A stretch of DNA of 64,000 nt from Duganella sp. sic0402 (GTDB lineage Bacteria; Pseudomonadota; Gammaproteobacteria; Burkholderiales; Burkholderiaceae_D), in contig NZ_JAHUWK010000003.1 in NCBI RefSeq assembly GCF_019219065.1, positions 558,001-622,000 of the forward strand, in the 5' to 3' direction. A program made the position numbers and the translations under genes. The first letter of the stretch is position 1; the number at the start of each line of letters is the position of its first letter. The notes beneath the pieces are model-generated. The model did no database searches. It was not told where the DNA came from and saw nothing but the letters and a program-made list of their open reading frames with translations. Positions 39,623 through 47,519 of this stretch are shown here, piece by piece.

Positions 39623-40534
39623 ATGTCGACGTCTCACGCTTCAAAAAAATTCGGCTTGTGGTCCATGCTGCTGGCAGCCTGCTGGCTGGCGGCGGGCAGT
39701 TGCGGCGCCGTTACCCGCCTGGTGTATCCGCTCACCAGCGTGGATGATGCGGACAGCCGTTACGATTATGACTGGGCGGTGCTGCGCGTGGCCTTGCAAA
39801 AGACTGCGGCGCGCTATGGGCCGTTCGAGCTGCATCAGTCGCCACAGGCCATGTCGCCGCCGCGCGTGACGCAGGAGCTGCTGACGCCGGGCGGCCGCAT
39901 CAATGTGTTCGCACGCGCCACGTCACCTGAACTGGAGCGCCAGTTCCTGCCGGTGCGCCTTCCGATCGATAAGGGGCTGCTGGGTTACCGCATGTTCCTG
40001 GTGCGCGATGAGGATCTGCCGCGCTTTGCAGCAGTGCGCACACTGGATGATTTGCGCGAGCTGCGCGCTGGCCAGGGCAAGGGCTGGGTGGATGTGTCGC
40101 TGCTGCGCGGTGCAGGCTTGACGGTCGTTGAAGGCACCAGCTATACGGGCCTGTTTGCGATGCTGAACGCGGGCCGCTTCGACTGGTTCTCGCGCGGCAT
40201 TGATGAAGCGCAGCGCGAGTGGCGGGAGCGCCGTTTGACGTATCCTGGCATGACGATCGAGCCGGCCTTGCTGTTGCAGTATCCGTTGCCGCTGTATTTT
40301 TTCCTGCGGCGCGATGCCGAAGGCCAGCAGCTGGCGCGCCGCATCACGGATGGCATGGAGATCATGATCAGGGATGGTTCGCTGAACGCTCTGTTCCAGC
40401 AATACAAAGGCGACAGCATCAAGGCGGGCAAGCTATCCGGACGGCGCGTGCTGCACCTGAAGAATCCACACCTGACAACAGAGACGCCGCTGTCACGCGG
40501 CGAACTCTGGTTCAATCCGATTACCGGGAAGTGA
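39623..40534 (+). CDS. Orphan periplasmic solute-binding-like protein
   Basis: This 303-residue protein has a signal peptide (to about 30) and a type 3 solute-binding-like (SBP_bac_3) fold: an N-terminal YPLTSVDD...YDYDWAVLRVALQKTA lobe, a LLGYRMFLVRDEDLPRF hinge area and RITDGMEIMIRDGSLNALFQQYKGDSIKAGKL near the end. No transporter genes adjoin it. Such orphans can serve sensors or be degenerate relatives of amino-acid binding proteins. Its stop abuts that of the converging nuclease gene (40534/40535). Confidence 0.7.
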   Translation: MSTSHASKKFGLWSMLLAACWLAAGSCGAVTRLVYPLTSVDDADSRYDYDWAVLRVALQKTAARYGPFELHQSPQAMSPPRVTQELLTPGGRINVFARATSPELERQFLPVRLPIDKGLLGYRMFLVRDEDLPRFAAVRTLDDLRELRAGQGKGWVDVSLLRGAGLTVVEGTSYTGLFAMLNAGRFDWFSRGIDEAQREWRERRLTYPGMTIEPALLLQYPLPLYFFLRRDAEGQQLARRITDGMEIMIRDGSLNALFQQYKGDSIKAGKLSGRRVLHLKNPHLTTETPLSRGELWFNPITGK

Positions 40535-41596
40535 TTATGGCCAGATCGCTTTCAGCACCGCGGCCAGGTGGTAGCCGCCCTGAATCAGCTGCGCCTTGGC
40601 GGCGGCCGACGACGGCACCGGATAGTTGTCCGGAATCGCCAGCGGCCAGGTGTAGTAAGTCTCGCCCTTTTTGCTGGTCTGTTGCATCGCCGCGCCCGGC
40701 GTCACGTCGGTGTAGGCCAGCTTGGCCACCACCAGCGTCTGATCCGCCCACTGATACGGCCAGGTCACCGGATCGCCGCTGTTCGCCGCCACCACCGGAT
40801 TGCCGGCAATGACCATCTGCGCGAACTGTTCCGGCGTGCGTGCGCCGATGCGGCGGAACGCATAGTTGACCACCGTCGTGTCCCAGTAGGAGTGGAAGGC
40901 GCGCGTGGTCTGCGCCGGACGCGCCGGCGTGGCTGGTGCAGGCTTGTCCTCCGCTGGACCGGCAGGGATCAGCTCACCGCTTTTCTGCGTCAGCTTGATA
41001 TCGTCCAGTTGCAGGTTGTTGCCGCCCGATGTACCAAAGGCTTCCTTGTCATCCAGCTGCTTTTGCGTCGGCACCATGAAGCCGCCATTCTTGGCGACAT
41101 AGCCTTCACCCACATGCAGCGGCTGCGCGATATCACCGGTCAGGTGGGTCAGCATCAGCAGCGCCTGGCGTGGCGTGAAATTGTGCGGATTGGTGGTGGC
41201 ATCGCCCTTCCCTTGCAGCACGGCGATGCACTGCTTCAGCGTCTGCACGATGTCATGCTCGGCGGTGCCGACGCCATGGTCTTCGTAATGCGCCAGCTGG
41301 TACGGCACGTCGGTGTAGTGGTATTCGCTGTGCTTCGGATTGGCGGTCGTGTAAGCCACCATCTCTTCGGTCTGCGGACCGCAGTAAGTGCCTTTCACGC
41401 AGTCGGCCCACGAGGCCACCTTGGCCAGGCTTTCGCCCGGCAGCAGCAAGGCCTGTACCTGCTTCTCGGCGTTGGAGCCCTTGATCAGCTGGTCGGCAAT
41501 CGCGCCGACCGCGCGGTGGCCGTCATTGCCCCAGGCGTGGGCATTGAAGGAAGCGAAGGCGCTGCTCAGCGCCAGTATGCATGCAAGCTTTTTCAT
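40535..41596 (-). CDS. Secreted S1/P1-family nuclease
   Basis: This 353-residue protein has a signal peptide ending at FNAHA, so the mature chain begins with Trp22, as in S1/P1 nucleases where the N-terminal Trp amine binds zinc. HRAVGAIAD and LTHLTGDIAQPLHVGE supply further zinc ligands. An insert rich in Pro/Ala (AGPAEDKPAPATPARPAQT) interrupts the second half. The family cuts single-stranded DNA and RNA and removes 3'-phosphates. It overlaps the phospholipase-D-like gene by 4 nt in an operon with a 5'-nucleotidase. Confidence 0.93.
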   Translation of the reverse strand: MKKLACILALSSAFASFNAHAWGNDGHRAVGAIADQLIKGSNAEKQVQALLLPGESLAKVASWADCVKGTYCGPQTEEMVAYTTANPKHSEYHYTDVPYQLAHYEDHGVGTAEHDIVQTLKQCIAVLQGKGDATTNPHNFTPRQALLMLTHLTGDIAQPLHVGEGYVAKNGGFMVPTQKQLDDKEAFGTSGGNNLQLDDIKLTQKSGELIPAGPAEDKPAPATPARPAQTTRAFHSYWDTTVVNYAFRRIGARTPEQFAQMVIAGNPVVAANSGDPVTWPYQWADQTLVVAKLAYTDVTPGAAMQQTSKKGETYYTWPLAIPDNYPVPSSAAAKAQLIQGGYHLAAVLKAIWP

Positions 41597-42819
41597 TCAG
41601 GGCTGCCTTTCGATGGCTTAGGGTATTGTTTGTTGATGTCCAGCGGCTGCGCGTACTGCGAGTTCCAGGTCTGCTCCTGCAGCGCGGCCAGGCGCTGCGC
41701 CATTTTCTCGTTGCGCATCACCACTTCCAGATTGCGCGACAGGTCAAAATAACCGCCGCTCCAGTTGCTGGTGCCGACCCACGCGACCTGGTTATCGATC
41801 ACCATGGTCTTGCTGTGGATGACGCGCGCAAATGGAATGAAGCCGGCCGAGGCCACCGGCAGCGTCACCACACGGATTTCCACGTTCGGCAGGATGGCCA
41901 GCGATTTCAGGTACACCTGCGCCGGCTGCTCCAGGTTCCAGTTGGAGACCATCAGCTTGACCTTGACGCCACGGTTGGCGGCCGAGCGCACTGCGTTGTC
42001 GATCACCGCGTAGTAAGGACGCGTGCCTTTCGGGCCGTAGCTCAGCGGCGCGTAGTCCAGCAGCTGGATGCGCACTTCGCTCTTGGCTTCGGCCAGCAGC
42101 GCCGGCAGGCCGCTCTCGGAATCGCCCACGCCGGCCGGGTTGTACTGGTTGGGGCTGGACAGCAGGAAGGCGTTTTGATGGATGTCCGCCGCCACAGTCT
42201 TGACGTTCAGCGCCGGCGCCACCTGGCCGGCCGAAGTCAGCGCCTGCGCGCGCCAGTCCTGGTTGAAGATTGCCAGCACCTGCGACACCACTTTCGGATC
42301 GGTGATGCGCAAGCCGGTTTCGTGGATATGCTCGAACGAGCGCCAGTCAAAATTCTGGCTGCCGATGAAGGCGGTCGCGCCGTCCACCACCAGGTACTTG
42401 GCGTGGATGATGCCGTTGCCGGTCAGCTTATTGAAATCGAGGACGCGGAATTCCAGGTTAGGAATCGCCTTGAGCCGTTCGATGGTCGGCTTCTCCGACA
42501 GGCCCACACCTTTCTGGTCGAGCAGGAAGCGGATCTTCACGCCGCGCTTGCCGGCCGTCTCCAGATGCTCGACCACTTTGTCGAACACGCTGCCCGGCTT
42601 GATCACCGCGTAGAACTGGCCGATGACGATCTCGCTTTTGGCGTTGTCAAACAATTCGGTCCACACTTGCGCCGCGCTGCGCAGGTCATCGCTGTGCAGC
42701 GGCGTTTCGACCGGCGCGGTCTGCACCAGTTCATAGCCGGGTATCGAAAATTCGGCATGCGCCGGCGCGGCCAGCACGCCAGCCGCCATCAGGGCGGAAA
42801 CTAAAATACGACGCATCAT
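41593..42819 (-). CDS. Secreted phospholipase-D-fold protein (two HKD motifs)
   Basis: This 408-residue protein has a signal peptide (to about 22) and two HKD motifs: HAKYLVVDGATAFIGSQNFD and HSKTMVIDNQVAWVGTSNW. Both motifs are intact, giving a normal PLD active site. Such proteins are phospholipases, nucleases or transphosphatidylases. Sitting between a nuclease and a 5'-nucleotidase gene, a phosphodiesterase or nuclease role is favoured. Its start overlaps the upstream stop by one base (TAATG) behind a clear AAGGAG site. Confidence 0.9.
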   Translation of the reverse strand: MMRRILVSALMAAGVLAAPAHAEFSIPGYELVQTAPVETPLHSDDLRSAAQVWTELFDNAKSEIVIGQFYAVIKPGSVFDKVVEHLETAGKRGVKIRFLLDQKGVGLSEKPTIERLKAIPNLEFRVLDFNKLTGNGIIHAKYLVVDGATAFIGSQNFDWRSFEHIHETGLRITDPKVVSQVLAIFNQDWRAQALTSAGQVAPALNVKTVAADIHQNAFLLSSPNQYNPAGVGDSESGLPALLAEAKSEVRIQLLDYAPLSYGPKGTRPYYAVIDNAVRSAANRGVKVKLMVSNWNLEQPAQVYLKSLAILPNVEIRVVTLPVASAGFIPFARVIHSKTMVIDNQVAWVGTSNWSGGYFDLSRNLEVVMRNEKMAQRLAALQEQTWNSQYAQPLDINKQYPKPSKGSPE

Positions 42820-44525
42820 TACTCCTTTTGTATGCTCTGGTAGCGTGTCTGCGGCGCGGCTGCGCCGGCCGGTTTCTGGTCTTGCTCGCGCTTGGCCAGA
42901 TAGCTGGTCAGCGCGTCGATGTCACGGATATTGGTCGGTGCGCGGTTGCTGCCTTGCTTGAAGGCCGGGAAGCCGTCGCCGCCTTCGGCCAGGAAGTTAT
43001 TGGTCACCACGCGATAGGTGGAGGCCATGTCCAGCCTGACGCCGTTCAGTTTCACGCTGTCCGGCACGATGCGCTGGCCTTCCGGCTTGAACTCGTCCCA
43101 CTCGTAGCTGAAGCCTTCCGAAACTTGCAGCAGGCCGCGCTTCTGGTCGCGGGCACCGGCCCACTGTTCTTCCAGCAGCTCGACGATCTGTGCGCCGCGC
43201 AAATTCATCGCGATCAGCGTATTGCCGAACGGGAGTACCGCCATCGCGTGTCCCAGCGTCACCACATTGCCCGGCGCCGTCTCCAGGTCCTGACGGATGC
43301 CGCCCGGATTCTGCAGCGCGATCTGCGCGCCGAACGGACGGCCTGCGGCCAGCATGGAGTCCGCCACCAGGTCGCCCAGCGCGGACTCGCGCTTGTGGTC
43401 CTTGTCGCGCTTCACGCTGCCCACCGCGATCTTCGCCACCGGACGCGCCAGCGCGGCGGTGCTGCTGGCGCGGGCTTTCTTCAGATAGGCGTCCAGCGCC
43501 GGGTCGGCGGGCCATTTACCCGGCACCATCACCACCTGCTGTGCGCTGACATCGCGCACGCTATTGCTGTTGGTGTCCACGCTCAGCGTGATGCGGCCCA
43601 TGACGTGGCCGCCCATATCGGACTGCGTCACCAGGCGGCCATCAACCTTGCACAGATAACCCTGATGCGAGTGGCCACTGATCACCAGGCGGATCGCCGG
43701 ATCGAGGCGCTTGACCACATCCACGATCGGCCCTTTCAGATTGCTGCAATTCTGCTGGTCGAATTTATCGGTGGTGAGGCCGCCCTGGTGGATCAGCACC
43801 ACGAACACACCCACGCCTTCCTTGCGCAGTTCCGGCAGCTGGCGGTTGATGGCGTCCGCCTCGTCGATGAACTCCAGGCCGGCGATGCCGGACGCCAGCG
43901 CCGACTCGGCCGTCTCACGTAGCACCGTGCCGATGAAGCCGATCTTGACGCCATGCGCGGTTTCGATTTTATAGGCCGGCAGCACCGGCTTGCGGGTGAC
44001 CATGTCCACCACGTTCGCCGCCAGGTACTGGAACTGCGCGCCTTGATAGGCGCCTTCAAACTTGCAGGCCTTGTCGGCGCGTGGCGATACGCAACCGCCC
44101 TTCTGCTGGCGCAGCAGCTCGATGCGGCCCTGGTCGAATTCGTGATTGCCAACCGACGTGGCGCGCAGGCCCAGCAAGTTCATCGCGCCGATGGTCGGTT
44201 CGTCGGCCCACATCGCGGAGATGGCCGGGCTGGCGCCTATCAGGTCGCCGGCGCCGACCAGCAGCAGCTCAGGATCATCCTTGCGCCACGCTTGCAGCGC
44301 CGCACCCAGCGTGTCGATGCCGCCCGCGGTGATCACCTTTTCACCGCCGCCTGAGGCGCTGTCCAGCGTGTATTTGCTGGCTTCCAGATTGCCGTGAAAA
44401 TCATTCAGCGCCACCAGCTGGATCTCGGTCACACCAGGCGGCAGCGGCTGTTTCGGCAGCCATGCGCAGCCGCCCAGCAAGGCCGCCAGCGTCATGCCGA
44501 CGAGCGGGCTCAGATGTTTTTTCAT
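42819..44525 (-). CDS. 5'-nucleotidase/UshA-type lipoprotein
   Basis: The ATG at 44525 (MKKHLSPLVGMTLAALLGGC) gives 568 residues with a lipobox (LGGC). The metallophosphatase domain shows LVALNDFHGNLE, SVGNHEFDQG and VISGHSHQGYLC; the C-terminal nucleotidase domain shows IALQNPGGIRQDL and VTNNFLAEGGDGF. It hydrolyses nucleotides to nucleosides outside the cytoplasm. It is the first gene of the nucleotidase-PLD-nuclease operon, downstream of TonB receptor 2 and its terminator. Confidence 0.94.
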   Translation of the reverse strand: MKKHLSPLVGMTLAALLGGCAWLPKQPLPPGVTEIQLVALNDFHGNLEASKYTLDSASGGGEKVITAGGIDTLGAALQAWRKDDPELLLVGAGDLIGASPAISAMWADEPTIGAMNLLGLRATSVGNHEFDQGRIELLRQQKGGCVSPRADKACKFEGAYQGAQFQYLAANVVDMVTRKPVLPAYKIETAHGVKIGFIGTVLRETAESALASGIAGLEFIDEADAINRQLPELRKEGVGVFVVLIHQGGLTTDKFDQQNCSNLKGPIVDVVKRLDPAIRLVISGHSHQGYLCKVDGRLVTQSDMGGHVMGRITLSVDTNSNSVRDVSAQQVVMVPGKWPADPALDAYLKKARASSTAALARPVAKIAVGSVKRDKDHKRESALGDLVADSMLAAGRPFGAQIALQNPGGIRQDLETAPGNVVTLGHAMAVLPFGNTLIAMNLRGAQIVELLEEQWAGARDQKRGLLQVSEGFSYEWDEFKPEGQRIVPDSVKLNGVRLDMASTYRVVTNNFLAEGGDGFPAFKQGSNRAPTNIRDIDALTSYLAKREQDQKPAGAAAPQTRYQSIQKE

Positions 44526-44622
44526 TGCAGTAAACCGTTGTGTTGAATCGGTCATTGTACCGTCCAAAGCGCCTTGCGCAGAGCGGAAAATATTACGTTA
44601 CAAAATGCGCCGCCAAATGAAA

Positions 44623-44655
44623 AACACCCTATAAGTACAGGACTTATAGGGTGTT
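44623..44655 (-). terminator. Rho-independent terminator after TonB receptor 2
   Basis: A perfect 14-bp stem (44623-44636 with 44642-44655) surrounds a 5-nt loop. On the minus strand a T-rich TTTTCATTT follows. It separates the receptor gene from the nucleotidase operon, so the two probably have separate promoters or are connected by partial read-through. Confidence 0.85.
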
Positions 44656-44698
44656 GAGCGTGCATCAGAGGCGGGCAGCAACCCGCCGCGATAAACGA

Positions 44699-47074
44699 TT
44701 AGAAGTCAACCGACAGGGTTGCCGACACGAAGCGTGGGGCGCCCAGGTAGTAGCGGGTGGCGCCGTTCGCTGCCAGGCCTTGGTATGGCAGCGAGTTGAT
44801 CACGGTGGTCGACGACGGGTTGCGGTACTGCTTGTCGGTGAGGTTGCTGACGTTGACGGTCAGCTTAGGACGCTTCAGCCAGCCGTAGTTGGCGAAGGTG
44901 TAGCCACCGTCCAGACCGTAGGTGGTGTAGCCAGGAGCGACTTCGTCGTTCAGCAGCGAAGCGTATTGCTTGCTGGTGGCGCGTGCTTTTACACGAACCC
45001 AGAACGCACCGTCCTGGTACTCAACCGACAGGCCAGCCTTGCGGCGTGGCGCGTTTGGCGCTTCCTTGCCGGCGGTTGGCAGAACCACGGTGGCGCTGCC
45101 ACGCAGGTTGTCTTCCAGTTCCGATTTCAGGTAGCCCAGCGAGCCGTAGAATGCCCAGCCGTTGATTGGGGTGTTACCCACTTCGATTTCCAGACCGCTG
45201 TGCTTCTCGCCACCGATGTTACGGTAGAAGCTACGGCCGGTGTCTGGATCAAACGCGGTCATTTGCTTGTTCTTGAAGTCGGTGTAGAACGCGGTCACGG
45301 TTGCGATGAACTTCGAATCCTGGTGACGGTAGCCCACGTCGCCGCTCCACGAGGTTTCTGGCGTCACGTCCACGAAGGAAGTCGGCAGCAGGGTCACTGG
45401 ATCAACCACCACGCTGGTGCCGATGTTACCGAACACGAAGTTCGGCGGCGCCTTCATGTTTTTGGCGATCGAGGTGAAGATCTGGTCATCGTTGGTGATG
45501 CGATAGCGGGCACCGAACTGTGGCAGCACTTCGCTGTAGGTCTTGACGTACTGGTACGGCTTGACGTTGTTGTTCTCGTCACCGAAGTTGGTGAAGTCAC
45601 GCTTGATGTGCGGAGCGCGTACACCGATGTTCAGCTTCAGCTTGTCGTCCATCAGGCTGATGGTGTCTTGCATGAAGGCCTGGTAAGCGGTCGAGATCGA
45701 GATCCAGTCGCGGCTGTTGGCGGCGTGGCCGTCAGGACGCTGAATCTGGCCATCTTGCAGCCATACGTCGGCGCGGTTGCCGTCGTTGGTCAGTGCCAGC
45801 ATAGGGCCGGTCTGCTCGTGGCGAGCACGTTCCCACCAAACGCCTGCCTTGATTTCGTGGTTTTCCAGGTTGTAGATGGTGGCGATGTTCACACCAGGAC
45901 GCACGGTGCGGGTCACGCTGGCGTTGGCTACCAGGACGGTGTCCAGGGTATCGCCGTCGCCGTTCAGGTCAACTGCCAGGTCACGCTTGCCGGTGGCTGG
46001 GTTGTAGAAAGCCTTTTCCGACTGGGCGCGTTGCTGCACGCCGCCGTTACCGAAGCCGTACCACAGGTATGGAGTCACAGCCAGGTCGAGGTTTTCGGTC
46101 AGGCGGAATTTGCTGACTGCCGAAGCGACGATGTTTTTGAACGGGTTCACGCCCAGGCCATAGTAGGCTGGCGACTGGGTGGTTTCGTTCTGCACGGTGC
46201 CCTTGACTGGGGTCAGGTGACCTTTGAAGGTGTCGGCGTAGTCGAAGTAGTAACCGTTGGCGTTGATCTCGGCCAGGGTCAGGTTGTTGATGTTGTTGTT
46301 GACTGCTTTGTTGAACAGAACGGTGGCGTGGACGTAGTTGAAACGGTCCCAGTCGTAGTTCACACCCAGATCGATGTGGTTACGGTTTGCTTCGCCTTTG
46401 CCTTTCCATTTGTCGGCTTCGGCGTGCGAGCCGGAGATGAAGGCGGTGAACTTGCCATCCAGCAGAGCGCCGGTGTCATAGCGCACGAAGGTTTTTTGCA
46501 TGTTCAGCTGACCGATGGTCTGCATTACGCGCACGCGCTGTTTTTTCTCTGGCGCGCAGGTGGTGATGCCGAAGTTACCACCGGTGGCGCCAACTTGTGG
46601 CGAATCCACGTCGGTCGAACCCTGGGTCACGAACTGGGTGCAGGTGTTCTCTTGGTCCACATACTCTTGTGGGTAGATAGCGAAGTTACCGGAGTCATTG
46701 ACTGGCACGCCGTTGATGGTGGCGCCGATCTGGTCGGAGTTGAAGCCGCGCAGGGTCATGCCGCCGCCGAACAGGCCGGTCGCGTCGTAGTTGTAGCTGT
46801 TAACTGCTGGCAGCATTTCCAGTGCTTCATAAGCGTTGCCGGTTGGGCGCTGCTTTTCCAATTCTTCCGCAGTAATCGTCGAACGTGCTTTTGGCGCGTC
46901 TTCCGTTACCATCAGGCCCATACCCAGTTTTTTACCGGTGATGACCACCTCGGCCTTGCCTGGAGTGGCGGTTGCTGCCTCCTGTGCAAAAGCGGAACCC
47001 GCTGCCATTGCAGCCAGGTGAGCCGCCACGGCGATTACGCTCAAGCGCAAGACCGGAGATTGTTTGGATTGCAT
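44699..47074 (-). CDS. TonB-dependent outer-membrane receptor 2
   Basis: This 791-residue protein has a signal peptide to about 30 (GSAFAQ), a TonB-box-like AEVVITGKKL, a plug domain (ALEMLPAVNSYNYDATGLFGGGMTLRGFNSDQI; INGVPVNDSG) and a barrel ending LSVDF. It has a strong AAGGGG site. It lies between the secreted adenosine deaminase gene and the nuclease/nucleotidase operon, so it may import nucleosides or nucleic acid pieces; the substrate is not shown by sequence. Two palindromes upstream may be operators. Confidence 0.93.
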   Translation of the reverse strand: MQSKQSPVLRLSVIAVAAHLAAMAAGSAFAQEAATATPGKAEVVITGKKLGMGLMVTEDAPKARSTITAEELEKQRPTGNAYEALEMLPAVNSYNYDATGLFGGGMTLRGFNSDQIGATINGVPVNDSGNFAIYPQEYVDQENTCTQFVTQGSTDVDSPQVGATGGNFGITTCAPEKKQRVRVMQTIGQLNMQKTFVRYDTGALLDGKFTAFISGSHAEADKWKGKGEANRNHIDLGVNYDWDRFNYVHATVLFNKAVNNNINNLTLAEINANGYYFDYADTFKGHLTPVKGTVQNETTQSPAYYGLGVNPFKNIVASAVSKFRLTENLDLAVTPYLWYGFGNGGVQQRAQSEKAFYNPATGKRDLAVDLNGDGDTLDTVLVANASVTRTVRPGVNIATIYNLENHEIKAGVWWERARHEQTGPMLALTNDGNRADVWLQDGQIQRPDGHAANSRDWISISTAYQAFMQDTISLMDDKLKLNIGVRAPHIKRDFTNFGDENNNVKPYQYVKTYSEVLPQFGARYRITNDDQIFTSIAKNMKAPPNFVFGNIGTSVVVDPVTLLPTSFVDVTPETSWSGDVGYRHQDSKFIATVTAFYTDFKNKQMTAFDPDTGRSFYRNIGGEKHSGLEIEVGNTPINGWAFYGSLGYLKSELEDNLRGSATVVLPTAGKEAPNAPRRKAGLSVEYQDGAFWVRVKARATSKQYASLLNDEVAPGYTTYGLDGGYTFANYGWLKRPKLTVNVSNLTDKQYRNPSSTTVINSLPYQGLAANGATRYYLGAPRFVSATLSVDF

Positions 47075-47193
47075 TAAAAACCCCTTAGAGTGTTATTGTA
47101 AAAACTTTAACGAAAACGAACCGAAATTGTATGTGAAGAGCAATCTTTCTCTGCACCAAAGTGAGAGTGTATCTGCGTTAAATGACACTGGTA

Positions 47194-47211
47194 TGACAAC
47201 AAAAGTTGTCA
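47194..47211. promoter_or_regulatory. Inverted repeat TGACAAC-N4-GTTGTCA
   Basis: This is a perfect 7-bp inverted repeat with spacer AAAA, about 120 nt upstream of TonB receptor 2. The size and symmetry fit an operator for a dimeric repressor. The regulator is unknown. Confidence 0.5.
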
Positions 47212-47313
47212 AATTGCTCTAACTGCCAATAACTATTGCATGCCGCAAAACCCGCGACAAATACGTTTTTACTAAGCAATTAAGTGGAAAAACATATAAA
47301 TGAATATGAAATG

Positions 47314-47329
47314 ATTGCAAACGTGCAAT
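47314..47329. promoter_or_regulatory. Inverted repeat ATTGCA-N4-TGCAAT
   Basis: The inverted repeat is perfect with spacer AACG. The GCAAACGTGC core resembles LacI/PurR-type operators. It lies about 240 nt upstream of TonB receptor 2. It differs in spacing from the ATGCA-N2-ATCGTGCA sites at punA/psuK and the DeoR gene. Confidence 0.45.
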
Positions 47330-47470
47330 TTTCATAGATAGCAGAGGCGTAATTCGGCGGAATTATAAGAGCTGCGGATGTCGATGAATTTTGTTCATGA
47401 CAACTATTGAAGAGATTTCTTTAAAATGTAGTAAAACTGCGACAAAATGGCGCTAAATTTTGACAAAAAA

Positions 47471-47500
47471 CAAAGCCGGCGCATGGAGGCGCCGGCTTTG
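47471..47500 (-). terminator. Terminator after the adenosine deaminase gene
   Basis: A 12-bp GC-rich stem (47471-47482 with 47489-47500) with a 6-nt loop is followed on the minus strand by TTTTTT. It ends the puuE-xdhABC-guaD-adenosine deaminase operon. Confidence 0.9.
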
Positions 47501-47519
47501 TTTGAGGAAAATACTTTAT

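Larger units (their letters stand above)
47075..47519. other. 445-bp intergenic region upstream of TonB receptor 2
   Basis: This AT-rich region has no convincing gene. It holds two inverted repeats (47194-47211 and 47314-47329), the terminator of the adenosine deaminase gene (47471-47500) and presumably the receptor promoter. The minus-strand ribosome site AAGGGG is just inside 47075-47090. Confidence 0.75.

Noticed and set aside
44651-47077. 808-codon open frame on the plus strand
   Set aside because: It is antisense to TonB receptor 2 and has no recognisable motif.
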